Counted from the stretch's first letter, positions 1-8,561 are shown. The stretch: 33,032 nt of DNA from Stieleria sedimenti (GCF_025060895.1 NZ_JANZKV010000212.1:1-33032); one strand, 5' to 3'. Numbers and translations: made by a program. Notes: generated from the sequence alone by a model not told the origin.

Positions 1-310
1 TTCGCGCCAGCGTCCGGGCGCCCAGCAATCTCGATCAAGCGGGATGAGGCTCGCGCCGTTCCGCCGCCTGCTTTGGTTCGTTGTTAGTGGCAGGGCACAA
101 CGCGACCCCAAAACTCAATCTGACAAGGCACGAGCCGTCTGGTGTGGAACATCCGCTGTCGTGAAACAGCAGACTGCTCGGCGAATCGCTAAAACTCCTG
201 AATTACCCGCAAGATCCGTATAAGTTCACACGATAACTGTCTGTACAAGCGGAACCCAATCGCGCTTCGACGCGCGGTCTTGTTATCGAACACCAGGGAA
301 GGTTGCTCGG
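1..310. other. Intergenic stretch upstream of the first gene
   Basis: No convincing gene is visible here on either strand; the short reading frames have no recognisable family and no good ribosome-binding site. A TATAAG hexamer at 219-224 could be a -10 box for the gene starting at 311, but it has no clear -35 partner. A purine-rich GGGAAGG just before 311 is a plausible Shine-Dalgarno sequence. The stretch near 85-100 faintly resembles one arm of the 31.2-kb palindrome, too weakly to call. Confidence 0.4.
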
Positions 311-967
311 ATGACCAAAACGACGAACAGTCAAACAAAACACGCCGCCCAGACAGAACGTCTGGAATCGGCCACGAAAGGCACCAATGCCGTTTCGTCT
401 CTCGCACGCAAAGTTACTCTGGTTACGATGGCCTGCGTCGCCGTCGGGACGACGGGTTGCTGGGGCTTGGGGGGCACAAACTACAACCTCGGCTTCTTGG
501 GGTTCCCGATGCCGGTGAGTCCTTATTATCAACATAAGGCGGAAGAGGAATTCTGGAAGAACGAGCGTTACAACAAGGTGCCGATCCTCGGCCCGACCAC
601 CTCTGGTGGTGCCCCGGTCGCGCTCGACCCCCCCAGCGACGACGAAGTGATGCACGCACTGGAAAGTGCACGTCCCGTCCAAGGCGGTATTCCGTTGCTG
701 TATGAAAAGCAGCGCAACGACGTGCGGATCATCAAAGAGAAGATCGCCGACTACGTCGATCCGCCTCGATTCTATCCGCTGATCGGCCCCGCCCAACTGC
801 ACCACGCCCACTACAAGTGCACGATCTACTTCGAAGAGAAGACCACGATCGGCTACCCCGTGCCACACACCTTGCACGATCAAGAAGCCGTCGAAGTCGT
901 CTACATCGACCACAACCACTTCCACATGGTTGGCGACGTCGAACCCTACACCACTCCGGCGCTCTAG
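311..967 (+). CDS. Hypothetical lipoprotein-like envelope protein
   Basis: A 218-residue protein of no family I can name with certainty. After a hydrophilic N-terminus comes a basic residue pair and a short hydrophobic stretch (about residues 33-52) ending in VGTTGC, which resembles a lipobox with the acylated cysteine near residue 52. That suggests export and lipid anchoring, although the leader would be unusually long. The mature part is polar, with Pro/Gly-rich segments and a His-rich C-terminal half (HHAHYK, DHNHFH), a pattern that could bind metal; this is inference. The ATG at 311 follows GGGAAGG by about eight bases, supporting the start. It is a single-gene unit closed by the strong hairpin at 999-1040. 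Relatives are probably confined to planctomycetes. Confidence 0.75.
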   Translation: MTKTTNSQTKHAAQTERLESATKGTNAVSSLARKVTLVTMACVAVGTTGCWGLGGTNYNLGFLGFPMPVSPYYQHKAEEEFWKNERYNKVPILGPTTSGGAPVALDPPSDDEVMHALESARPVQGGIPLLYEKQRNDVRIIKEKIADYVDPPRFYPLIGPAQLHHAHYKCTIYFEEKTTIGYPVPHTLHDQEAVEVVYIDHNHFHMVGDVEPYTTPAL

Positions 968-998
968 CCGCTTTAACAAGCGTTCCGCTTCACCACTG

Positions 999-1040
999 AA
1001 AAGGCGGCTTTGCGTGATCCACGCAAAGCCGCCTTTTTTT
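999..1040 (+). terminator. Strong intrinsic terminator
   Basis: A perfect 16-bp stem, AAGGCGGCTTTGCGTG at 1001-1016 with its complement at 1020-1035, closes on an ATC loop and runs into seven T (1034-1040). It follows the stop of the 311-967 gene by about 30 bases. The A residues at 999-1000 mean the opposite strand also carries a short T tract, so it may partly stop transcription from the minus strand too. Confidence 0.93.
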
Positions 1041-1138
1041 CGTGCCGTTGGTTGTCCGGCCTGTCGATTGAAGCCCGCACGCGTTAGCAAGTTGAGCTCG
1101 GAACATCGATTCACTCGCCAGGCCGTCTCACTGCGGAC

Positions 1139-2323
1139 CTACAGTCCCAGCGCCTCGCCGGCCGTCTGTTGGAACGTCTTGCGAATGTCCGACCCATCGC
1201 TGTTGCCCATCTTGGTTCGCTGAATCATCAACACGTAAATGGTTTGTGTTTTGGGATCGACCCAGCCTTGTGTTCCGAACGCCCCGCCGTGCCCGAACGT
1301 GCCCGGAGACAACATCTCGGTCACGCCCTGTGGCTCGCGAATGATGCACCAGCCCAACCCCCAGCAGTTGCCGGGCGTGAACCCTGTTTCCAAATCGCCG
1401 GTCTGCCGGGACGTCATCTGTGCCACCGCGTCTTCGGACACGACCCGTTGTTTGCGAAACTTGCCGCCATCTAAAACCATTTGATAGAACCGAAACATGT
1501 CGCGAGCGGTTGCAAACAGGCCGCCCGACGGATTGGGCGCTTTCACCTCGGCCGGATTCGAAATGCGATTGGCAACCGCCTGCAGCGACTCTCCCTCTTC
1601 ACCCGGGCCATACAACGTTGCGATGCGACGCTGTTGTTTCTGGTCAGGAAAGAACGTGGTGGAGGTCATGTTGCCGACATCAAAGATCCGCTCCTGAAGG
1701 AACGCTTGAAACGATTGCCCCGAAACGATTTCAACGATCCGGCCGGCGACGTTCAAACCGGGACTGTACTGCCACTTCGTGCCGGGCTCAAACGCGAGCG
1801 GTCGCTCGGCCAGTTGGTCGACCGCCTCTTCGAGTGATCCATCGAACAGTTGATCGCCGGCCAACCCCGAGGTGTGGGTGATGGCATCGCGGATCGTGAT
1901 CTCGCGACTCGGCGCTGCACCGTCTTTTAGCTTTAGATCCTTGTATGCCGGGATGTACTTGCTGACGTTGTCGTCCACACTGAGCTTGCCTTCATCCTGC
2001 AAGATCATGATTGCGGTCGCGGTGATCGGCTTGGTCATCGAGGCGATCGAAAACATCGTGAAGGTACGCATCTCCTTCTGTGCCTCGATGTCGGCCAATC
2101 CGACCGCGCCCAAATGCACGATCTTTCCCCGATGGCCGACCAAGGTTACGGCGCCAGAGATTTTCCCCTGCTCGACAAAGGTTTGCATGGCCGCATCGAT
2201 TGCGTCGATCACGGGTGGCGGCGTGGGCGCCGCTTTTTTCGGTGCAACTACTTCCTGACCAGAGGCCGTGGACGCAACGGTTAGAATCATTGCGATGCAA
2301 CAGGACGATAGCAGGCGAATCAT
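1139..2323 (-). CDS. Secreted serine hydrolase, beta-lactamase family
   Basis: A 394-residue member of the beta-lactamase/penicillin-binding-protein-like serine hydrolases (PF00144). Residues 1-22 form a signal peptide, so it probably acts in the periplasm or outside. The nucleophile motif SMTK is at residues 95-98, a tyrosine motif (YSPGLN) is at 186-191, and a C-terminal HGG motif takes the KTG-box position. A Lys/Ala/Pro-rich linker (about 29-38) precedes the catalytic domain. The family contains esterases, D-aminopeptidases and carboxypeptidases as well as beta-lactamases; substrate cannot be read from sequence. The frame stays open to 2494, but the ATG at 2323 is chosen because it begins the signal peptide and the extension would run through the palindromic repeat at 2410-2476. 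Confidence 0.9.
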   Translation of the reverse strand: MIRLLSSCCIAMILTVASTASGQEVVAPKKAAPTPPPVIDAIDAAMQTFVEQGKISGAVTLVGHRGKIVHLGAVGLADIEAQKEMRTFTMFSIASMTKPITATAIMILQDEGKLSVDDNVSKYIPAYKDLKLKDGAAPSREITIRDAITHTSGLAGDQLFDGSLEEAVDQLAERPLAFEPGTKWQYSPGLNVAGRIVEIVSGQSFQAFLQERIFDVGNMTSTTFFPDQKQQRRIATLYGPGEEGESLQAVANRISNPAEVKAPNPSGGLFATARDMFRFYQMVLDGGKFRKQRVVSEDAVAQMTSRQTGDLETGFTPGNCWGLGWCIIREPQGVTEMLSPGTFGHGGAFGTQGWVDPKTQTIYVLMIQRTKMGNSDGSDIRKTFQQTAGEALGL

Positions 2324-2409
2324 GGAAAGTCTCTTGACAGGTGGGGAAGAACACTGAGACGGCGGCACCAGCGCCTTGTCAACGCTAAGTTTAAGGTTCA
2401 GCAAGAAAT

Positions 2410-2476
2410 TGGCGTAAGCTTCCAGCATGCGTTTGACGAGTGAAACGAGACGGCAAGCTGGAAGCTTACCCCACTT
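2410..2476. repeat. Solitary palindromic repeat related to the 5.5-kb array
   Basis: GTAAGCTTCCAGC at 2414-2426 is repeated as an exact inverted copy, GCTGGAAGCTTAC, ending about 2469, and is flanked by TTGGC and CCCCA. The same bases bound each unit of the array at 5506-6186, so this is a single dispersed member of that family with a different interior. It lies between phosphatidylserine decarboxylase and the serine hydrolase, both on the minus strand, and could act as an RNA hairpin between them. Confidence 0.85.
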
Positions 2477-2494
2477 TTCATTCTTGACAAACAA

Positions 2495-3388
2495 CTAAAT
2501 GATCCTGGCCATCGAATCACCCATCCGGGCGTACAACTCCCGCTGGTCGGCGGAGTGTTGCTGCAAATCGTCGTCGAACACCACGCGCCCGGGCTCGAAA
2601 ATGACGAGGGTCGATGAACCGCCGAATCGGAAGTAGCCCTTTTCATCCCCTTTGGAAACCGGGACGCCCGGGCGATAGGTCTGGCAGATTCCGCCGACGC
2701 AGGTGGCACCGATCTCCAACAGCAAGACGTTTCCGAGCGTTTCGGTTTCTAGAATCGTGATCTCACGTTTGTTGGTCGCCAGGATGTGAATGTTTTGACA
2801 CAACGCGATCGGATTGACCGAGTAGAGCGGTCCGTTGATCAAGCGCGCCGGTCCTGGTCGTCCGGCGGCGGGAAAGTGAAAACGGTGATAGTCGACCGGG
2901 CACAACCGAGACAGCAGCAAGCTTCCCTGGGAGTACCGTCGCGTCAGTTCCGCATCGCGAAGCAGCGTCGCCAAGTCGAACATCTGGCCCTTGACGAACA
3001 ACCCCTCGCAACGCGAAAGATCGGGCACGCAGAGGTGTCGTCCGTCAGCGGGAAAGACGATGGTGGAGGGATCCGGATCGATCGGTCTGGCCGAGGGGTT
3101 CAGCTTGCGAAAAAAGAATTCGTTGAAGTTGGCGAAATCGTCTGGCTTGCGCGCAAACTCGCTCGCATCGAGTCCAAACTCCGCGATGAAGGGTTCGATT
3201 TTTTCGCGTGTTTTCGGTTGGTCCATTCGCCACCCATACCAGCGGGAAAACCACGCCCGTTTCACCAGCGCGGCCAGGGCGAGTTTTCCGCCCCACGTCC
3301 CATACGTCCAACGAAGCGCCTTGTCGCCGTAGACTTTTTCGACGCACGACTCGTCGCGGTAACGGTCGTGATAGGTGATTTCATCCAT
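2495..3388 (-). CDS. psd: Phosphatidylserine decarboxylase proenzyme
   Basis: A 297-residue phosphatidylserine decarboxylase, which makes phosphatidylethanolamine from phosphatidylserine at the membrane. The FNEFFFRKL signature is at about residues 88-96, a PADG aspartate at 115 and the YHRFH histidines at 168 and 171. The self-cleavage site is FGGSST (255-260), so cleavage would fall before Ser258, which becomes the pyruvoyl group; a long beta chain and short alpha chain would result. The Escherichia coli enzyme has LGST at this place; GGS-type sites belong to other branches of the family. The N-terminal 90 residues resemble the longer PSD-related forms. It is divergent from the hydrolase at 3563, and about 170 bases separate it from the serine hydrolase downstream. 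Confidence 0.93.
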   Translation of the reverse strand: MDEITYHDRYRDESCVEKVYGDKALRWTYGTWGGKLALAALVKRAWFSRWYGWRMDQPKTREKIEPFIAEFGLDASEFARKPDDFANFNEFFFRKLNPSARPIDPDPSTIVFPADGRHLCVPDLSRCEGLFVKGQMFDLATLLRDAELTRRYSQGSLLLSRLCPVDYHRFHFPAAGRPGPARLINGPLYSVNPIALCQNIHILATNKREITILETETLGNVLLLEIGATCVGGICQTYRPGVPVSKGDEKGYFRFGGSSTLVIFEPGRVVFDDDLQQHSADQRELYARMGDSMARII

Positions 3389-3562
3389 TGGCGAAGAATT
3401 GTTGACGAGAAGCGAGACGTGGGCGGGCGGCGTGCCATCTACCTTGATAACAAACGGAGGTGTTTTCTGTTAGCGGCAAGGCGAGAGCACTGGTGATTCG
3501 GTGTATGATTGGGAGCCGGCTTGGTTTGTCAATTCCGTTGCTCCACCCTTCACCGTCCGATC

Positions 3563-4405
3563 ATGAATCTTCGCCCCTGGATGACCGTCTGTACGTTGGC
3601 CTTGCTGACTTCGCCGCTCGCGTTTGCCGCCGACGCCAAGCCTGAACCCGATGAAAAGGTCGTCTACAAGACCGTCGGTGACGTCGAACTGTCGATGCAC
3701 GTGTTTCAACCCGGCCCGTCGGATGCGGCCGAACCACGTGCGGCGATCGTGTTCTTTTTCGGTGGCGGATGGAACGGCGGCTCGCCGAGCCAATTTTACG
3801 GGCAAAGCCGCGCACTGGCGGACCGTGGAATGGTTGCGATGTGTGCCGAATATCGCGTCAAGAAGACGCACGGGACACCACCGAAGACGTGTGTCGCCGA
3901 TGGCAAGTCCGCGATTCGCTGGGCCCGTCAGAACGCGTCTCGCTACGGGATCGATCCGAATCGAATCGCCGCCGGCGGCGGATCCGCCGGCGGGCATGTG
4001 GCCGCTGCGACGGCTACGGTGACCGCCTTTGATGATCCGGCCGATGACACCACGGTCAGCTGCCGTCCCGACGCCTTGGTCCTGTTCAATCCCGTCTACG
4101 ACAATGGACCTCAGGGATACGGTTACGACCGGGTTCAAGCGTACTGGAAAGACATCTCGCCGCTGCACAACCTCGGCAAAGACACTCCGCCGACGATCGT
4201 CTACCTGGGAACCAAGGACAAACTGATTCCCGTGGCAACCGGCCAGGCGTTCAAAGCCAAACTCGATGAGTTGGGCGTGCGCAACGAATTGCACCTTTAT
4301 CAAGATGCCCCCCACGGTTTCTTCAACAAAGGCGACGCCTACGAAGACACCCTGGCCAAGTCGATCCGGTTTCTGACTGCCCTCGGGTTTGTCAAAGGGG
4401 AATAG
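3563..4405 (+). CDS. Secreted alpha/beta hydrolase (esterase-like)
   Basis: A 280-residue alpha/beta hydrolase resembling acetyl esterase/lipase-type proteins. Residues 1-23 form a signal peptide ending AFA-A. The FFFGGGW segment (65-70) fits an HGGG-like oxyanion loop, the nucleophile elbow GGGSAGG places Ser141, and Asp219 (TKDK) with His251 (APHGFF) complete the triad. Planctomycetes carry many secreted esterases of this kind, often assigned to removal of acyl groups from polysaccharides; the substrate here is unknown. The frame extends 54 bases upstream, but the ATG at 3563 directly begins the signal peptide. A TATGAT at 3504-3509 could be its -10 box. It is followed by the hairpin element at 4437-4487. 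Confidence 0.9.
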   Translation: MNLRPWMTVCTLALLTSPLAFAADAKPEPDEKVVYKTVGDVELSMHVFQPGPSDAAEPRAAIVFFFGGGWNGGSPSQFYGQSRALADRGMVAMCAEYRVKKTHGTPPKTCVADGKSAIRWARQNASRYGIDPNRIAAGGGSAGGHVAAATATVTAFDDPADDTTVSCRPDALVLFNPVYDNGPQGYGYDRVQAYWKDISPLHNLGKDTPPTIVYLGTKDKLIPVATGQAFKAKLDELGVRNELHLYQDAPHGFFNKGDAYEDTLAKSIRFLTALGFVKGE

Positions 4406-4436
4406 GTCGCCGCAGGGAGCAAAGGCGGAATGAGAT

Positions 4437-4487
4437 GGGGCAGCATGATACGGGCATCAATCACATTCTGCCCCGGATCATGCTGCC
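4437..4487. repeat. Palindromic element with two competing hairpins
   Basis: GGCAGCATGAT (4439-4449) pairs perfectly with ATCATGCTGCC (4477-4487). The overlapping GGGGCAG (4437-4443) can instead pair with CTGCCCC (4468-4474). The two stems exclude each other. The element lies between the convergent hydrolase and isomerase genes and could end transcription from either side, though there is no T tract. It looks like a dispersed repeat rather than a simple terminator. Confidence 0.75.
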
Positions 4488-4510
4488 TTCTGTCTTCATC
4501 CGAATCGCGA

Positions 4511-5434
4511 CTACGCTTTGGCCAATTTCGCCGCGACGCGTTCCAGCAACGTCTTGGTCAGTTTAATGCCTTCGTACTCGGAGACCTTGCCGCCTTCGTA
4601 TTCGATGCCGACGTAGCCGTGGTAGCCGTGTCGCAGCACGATTTCCATCATCTTGAAGTAGTCGGTGTGGACTTCGTTACCGTCTTCGTCAAAGTCGTGC
4701 GATTTCGCGCTGACCGCTTTGGCGTAAGGCATCAATTCTTCGACGCCCTTGTAGCGATCGTACATCTTCGGCTCTTTCCCTCGCGACAGGTAGAAATTGC
4801 CGAAATCGGGGAGCGTGCCACAGTTGTCCATCTCCGTTTTGGCGATCGTCCCGGCCAGCCAGGCGCCGTTGCTGCTGAGGCCGCCGTGGTTTTCGACGAT
4901 CACGTTCAATCCCTGGGGCTTGGCATACTCGCTTAATCGACGCAGTCCGTCGGCGGCCAATTTCATCTGCTCTTCGTAACTGCCCGAGCTGCTGGCGTTG
5001 ACGCGGATGGAGTGGCATCCCAAGAACTTGGCGGCGTCGACCCAACGGTAGTGATTTTCCACAGCCGTGGTGCGTTTGGCATCGTCGGGGTCGCCCAAGT
5101 TTCCTTCGCCGTCGCACATGATCAACAGACTCTTGACGCCCAGGTCCTCGCAGCGGGTCTTCAGCTCGGTCAGGTACTTTTGGTCTTCGGCTTTGTCTTT
5201 GAAGAATTGGTTGACGTATTCGACCGCATCGATCCCGAATTCTTCCTTGGTGACGCGGGGGAAATCCAGGTTGGTCAGACCTTTGCTCGGATCGCGCAGG
5301 GTGCGGTGCAACGACCACTCCGCCAGTGAAATTTTGAACGGAGCTTCGCCCGACTCGGCGGCCAACAGCGGAGCCATGGTGAGTGAGGCGGCGGAGGCAG
5401 ACGCAAATTGGAGAAATTGACGGCGGTTGGTCAT
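4511..5434 (-). CDS. Exported sugar phosphate isomerase/epimerase-like protein
   Basis: A 307-residue xylose-isomerase-like TIM barrel (PF01261). The N-terminus, NRRQFLQF followed by an Ala/Ser-rich hydrophobic run to about residue 26, resembles a Tat signal with a single strong RR, so it probably acts in the periplasm. Metal-ligand positions of the fold are recognisable: Glu in VIVENHGG, Asp in LPDFGNF, His in AKSHDF and Glu in VGIEYEG. Planctomycetes have very many such proteins, mostly of unknown substrate. The frame can start at a GTG two codons earlier (5440), but ATG 5434 places MTNRRQF in the usual Tat position. The 85-bp array begins 71 bases upstream, so its promoter lies either in that gap or beyond the repeats. 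Confidence 0.88.
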   Translation of the reverse strand: MTNRRQFLQFASASAASLTMAPLLAAESGEAPFKISLAEWSLHRTLRDPSKGLTNLDFPRVTKEEFGIDAVEYVNQFFKDKAEDQKYLTELKTRCEDLGVKSLLIMCDGEGNLGDPDDAKRTTAVENHYRWVDAAKFLGCHSIRVNASSSGSYEEQMKLAADGLRRLSEYAKPQGLNVIVENHGGLSSNGAWLAGTIAKTEMDNCGTLPDFGNFYLSRGKEPKMYDRYKGVEELMPYAKAVSAKSHDFDEDGNEVHTDYFKMMEIVLRHGYHGYVGIEYEGGKVSEYEGIKLTKTLLERVAAKLAKA

Positions 5435-5505
5435 GATCACGTGGACAGAACTGGGGACGGAGAATTCAAAACGACGCCGCCAATTCTACACCAATCTGGC
5501 TCCAA

Positions 5506-6186
5506 GTGGCGTAAGCTTCCAGCTTGCGTCTGCGGCGTGTAACGCAGAAGCTGAAGCTTCTCGACAGGCAAACAAGATGCTTACCCCACGGTGGCGTATG
5601 CTTCCAGCTTGCGTCTGCGGCGTGTAACGCAGAAGCTGAAGCTTCTCGACAGGCAAGCAGGATGCTTACCCCACGGTGGCGTAAGCTTCCAGCTTGCGAC
5701 TGCGGCGTGCAACGCAGAAGCTGAAGCTTCTCGACAGGCAAGCAGGATACTTACCCCACGGTGGCGTATGCTTCCAGCTTGCGTCTGCGGCGTGTAACGC
5801 TGAAGCTGAAGCTTCTCGACAGGCAAGCAAGATGATTACCCCACCGTGGCGTAAGCTTCCAGCTTGCGTCTGCGGCGTGTAACGCAGAAGCTAAAGCTTC
5901 TCGACAGGCAAGCAGGATACTTACCCCACGGTGGCGTACGCTTCCAGCTTGCGTCTGCGGCGTGTAACGCAGAAGCGAAAGCTTCTCGACAGGCAAGCAG
6001 GATGCTTACCCCACGGTGGCGTAAGCTTCCAGCTTGCGTCTGCGGCGTGTAACGCAGAAGCTTGAAGCTTCTCGACAGGCAAGCAAGATGCTTACCCCAC
6101 GGTGGCGTATGCTTCCAGCTTGCGTCTGCGGCGTGTAACGCAGAAGCTGAAGCTTCTCGACAGGCAAGCAAGATGCTTACCCCACG
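5506..6186. repeat. Tandem array of eight 85-bp foldable repeats
   Basis: Units start at 5506, 5591, 5676, 5761, 5846, 5931, 6016 and 6102; all are 85 bp except the seventh, which has one extra base. Identity between units is high and there are no spacers. Within a unit the ends pair as a stem of about 22 bp with three mismatches (GTGGCGTAAGC against GCTTACCCCAC and onward). Inside are two hairpins: CTGCG/CGCAG with an 8- to 10-base loop, and AGAAGC/GCTTCT with a four-base loop. The sixth base of the GCGTAxGC start alternates: A in units 1, 3, 5 and 7, and T or C in units 2, 4, 6 and 8. Reading frames on both strands are by-products. The array separates the regulator gene from the isomerase gene, both on the minus strand. 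Confidence 0.95.
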
Positions 6187-6887
6187 GTGGCCTCGTAGCG
6201 GTAGCCGACGCCGTAGACGGTTTGGACGATTTGGGGATGCTTGGGATCGATCTCGATTCGCTTTCGCAGCTGGCTGATCGTCTGGTCGATCGTCCGGCTG
6301 TTGGGGACATGGTCATCCTCCCAGGCGGAGCGGAACAAGTCGGCCCGCTTGACGACTTCACCCGGCCGGGCAGCGAGTGTTTGCAGGATCAAGACTTCCC
6401 GTCGGGTCAGCGAAATGGCTTCGTCATCGCGGCGGGCGCGAAGCTCTTTCGGGAACACCTCCAGTCCCCCCATCGAAAAGGGCTCGTCGGAAAAGGTCAC
6501 CCGCGTGTCGGGGGACTCGGACAGGCTTCGACGTGCGACCGCTCGGATTCGCGCGATCACTTCTTTGGTCCCGAACGGTTTGACGATGTAGTCATCTCCG
6601 CCGAGTTCCAGTCCGATCACTTTATCGATTTCTTCCGCCTTGGCCGTGATGAACAAGATCGGCATCGTCGGGGACTGTTGACGAAAATACTTGCAAACGT
6701 CAAAGCCGCTGAGCCCCGGCATCATCACATCGAGGCAAGCGATGTCGGGCGGCGACGCGTCGAACAGGTCTTTGGCATGCCGTCCGTCCGCGGCTTCGGT
6801 GACAAGGTATCCTTCGTTCCGCAGCACTTCTGCCAACGCGGCTCGGGTGTTCGCATCATCTTCGGCAATCAAGATATGATGTGACAT
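6177..6887 (-). CDS. Response regulator, OmpR/PhoB type
   Basis: A 236-residue two-component response regulator. The receiver domain (about 1-120) has the acidic pair Asp10/Asp11, phospho-acceptor Asp53 in CLDVMMPG, Thr81 and Lys103 in VKPFG. The winged-helix DNA-binding domain (about 133-232) has the usual LTRREVLIL and RTIDQTISQLRKRI segments and the terminal VYGVGYRY. It is the partner of the kinase at 6888-8543, whose TGA directly abuts this ATG with no gap, so translation is probably coupled. The last codons and the TAA stop (tta at 6177-6179) lie inside the eighth unit of the 85-bp array, so the repeat forms the very C-terminus (ATVG). Confidence 0.97.
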   Translation of the reverse strand: MSHHILIAEDDANTRAALAEVLRNEGYLVTEAADGRHAKDLFDASPPDIACLDVMMPGLSGFDVCKYFRQQSPTMPILFITAKAEEIDKVIGLELGGDDYIVKPFGTKEVIARIRAVARRSLSESPDTRVTFSDEPFSMGGLEVFPKELRARRDDEAISLTRREVLILQTLAARPGEVVKRADLFRSAWEDDHVPNSRTIDQTISQLRKRIEIDPKHPQIVQTVYGVGYRYEATVG

Positions 6888-8543
6888 TCAATCACCGATC
6901 GGTAGGGTTAACGTAAAGGTCGCCCCGCCAAGGTGAGGTTCCGAGGACAGCACCAGGGTACCGCCATGGCGGACCGCGGCCCGTCGCGCGATGGTCAGAC
7001 CGATGCCGGTTCCGCTGGGGGCATGAATCGAGTCGTCGACCCGCTGGAAGGGACGAAAGATCTTTTCCTGATGGGCTGTGGCGATGCCCGGCCCGTCATC
7101 GCTGACCACCACCCGCAACGCGCGCGTCGAAGCGGAAGCAGCGTGCAACAGGTCACACTCGATCACACAATGCCCGCCACGGGGGACGTATTTTTCGACA
7201 TTGCTGAGCAGATTCACCAAGACCATTTCAACCACGTCTCCGTCGATCGAAACCTGATCTCGACACCGGCACACGGTCTCCAACGTCAGCCCCGCCGCTT
7301 TGAAACTGGGCGTGAATTGTTCCGCGATCCCACCAATCAACTCACCGATGTCCGTCGGTTCGCGTCGCACCCCGAGCGGCTTTCCGCTGGGGCGGATCAT
7401 TTCCAACACGCCGCTGACCAATCGCTGCAATCGGCGGCTTTCATGATCAATGACCTCCAAACGTCTGGCAAGCGATTCACTCGCATCACTCTTGGTGATG
7501 CGTTTCAAATCTGACCCGGCCAATTCGGTGTAAAGCCGAATGTTGGTCAACGGCGTCCGCAATTCGTGCGACACCTGGCCGGCAAAATTGACGCGGCTCT
7601 TGGCCTCGCTGACTTGCCGTTGCACCGACGTCAGGACATAAAAACCGACCGACAGCAGGATCAGCGCGATGCCTGCCGACGACAGATAGGTGGGAATCGA
7701 GCTGGACAACGGGATCAGCGATTGATCGACGTGCAGCCTGAACTGCCAACTGGCCAACGGCGGCGAGAGCGGCGACGTGACCAGCGGTGGCAGTGAAAAC
7801 TCATCCACCTCGCCCCATCGATAGACCAACCGCTTTGCCTCATCGACCAAGGTCAAGCTACCGATCGGGGTCGCTGACAGTTCGGCGAGTTCAACCTTGG
7901 AGCCCCCCTCGGTCGGTCGTAACGACGAGGGCGCAATCGACCGGCCGCGATGATCGGGCAAGGCGGCGATCAAATCCGCAATCCAACGGCTCCGTTCCAG
8001 CAACACGCCGACGGTGGATCCGTCCCCGCGGGTTCGCCAATAAACGACTTGCGCGCCGTCAGCCATGTACCATTGTTGCCAGGCCGATTCGGTGAACGTC
8101 GTTTTGGAAGCGACCTTGGCGCCGGATGATTTGGAATCCGAATTGACGTTCGGCAACGGACGCGCGTCGACCAGCCCGGGCAGCGCCGCGGCGACCTCGG
8201 TGGCATCGATGCCGACCGAATCACTGGGCCTGGGAAACACCATCGTCCCGGATGGATCGACGACAATGCCTTGCCGGACAATCGGGACCTCGCGGCGCAT
8301 CCGCCGCAACGCTTCGAAGACCGATTGCGAAGCGTCGAGTTGTTCATTCAACCGCAACGCATAGCCGTCAAACAGTTGAACGATCCGGCGGTCGGCATCA
8401 TACAGCTGGGACGAAAGCAGTGTGGCCAAATTCTCTTGCGCCGCCACCTGGCTGGCCTTGATTGCATTGGCACTCATCCACCCCAGCAGCACCATCGGTG
8501 CGGCGACCAGCAGGATCAGTGCGAGGAACAATCGACGCGGCAT
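6888..8543 (-). CDS. Membrane sensor histidine kinase
   Basis: A 551-residue kinase. One membrane helix is at about residues 4-25 and a second at 286-306; between them is a periplasmic sensor region of some 260 residues with no family I can name. The phospho-acceptor motif VSHELRTPL places His326. The ATP-binding domain has N-box asparagines 444 and 448, a DDGPG G1 box at 482-486 and GTGIGLTIA at 511-519. There is no obvious HAMP domain: helix two leads into about 20 residues and then the H box. It sits 18 bases after the VWA gene and abuts the regulator gene. The arrangement implies that the kinase and VWA protein share a signal in the periplasm, which is inference. Confidence 0.96.
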   Translation of the reverse strand: MPRRLFLALILLVAAPMVLLGWMSANAIKASQVAAQENLATLLSSQLYDADRRIVQLFDGYALRLNEQLDASQSVFEALRRMRREVPIVRQGIVVDPSGTMVFPRPSDSVGIDATEVAAALPGLVDARPLPNVNSDSKSSGAKVASKTTFTESAWQQWYMADGAQVVYWRTRGDGSTVGVLLERSRWIADLIAALPDHRGRSIAPSSLRPTEGGSKVELAELSATPIGSLTLVDEAKRLVYRWGEVDEFSLPPLVTSPLSPPLASWQFRLHVDQSLIPLSSSIPTYLSSAGIALILLSVGFYVLTSVQRQVSEAKSRVNFAGQVSHELRTPLTNIRLYTELAGSDLKRITKSDASESLARRLEVIDHESRRLQRLVSGVLEMIRPSGKPLGVRREPTDIGELIGGIAEQFTPSFKAAGLTLETVCRCRDQVSIDGDVVEMVLVNLLSNVEKYVPRGGHCVIECDLLHAASASTRALRVVVSDDGPGIATAHQEKIFRPFQRVDDSIHAPSGTGIGLTIARRAAVRHGGTLVLSSEPHLGGATFTLTLPIGD

Positions 8544-8561
8544 GGCATTTAGCGGTGGGAC

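Noticed and set aside
5506-6186. CRISPR array
   Set aside because: Units are contiguous and nearly identical over their whole length, with no variable spacers and no cas genes nearby.
5466-6361. Many open frames on both strands within the 85-bp array (Arg/Cys/Ser/Leu-rich proteins)
   Set aside because: They result from repetition of a stop-poor unit. Since 85 is not a multiple of three, they cycle frames, have no ribosome-binding sites and share no family.
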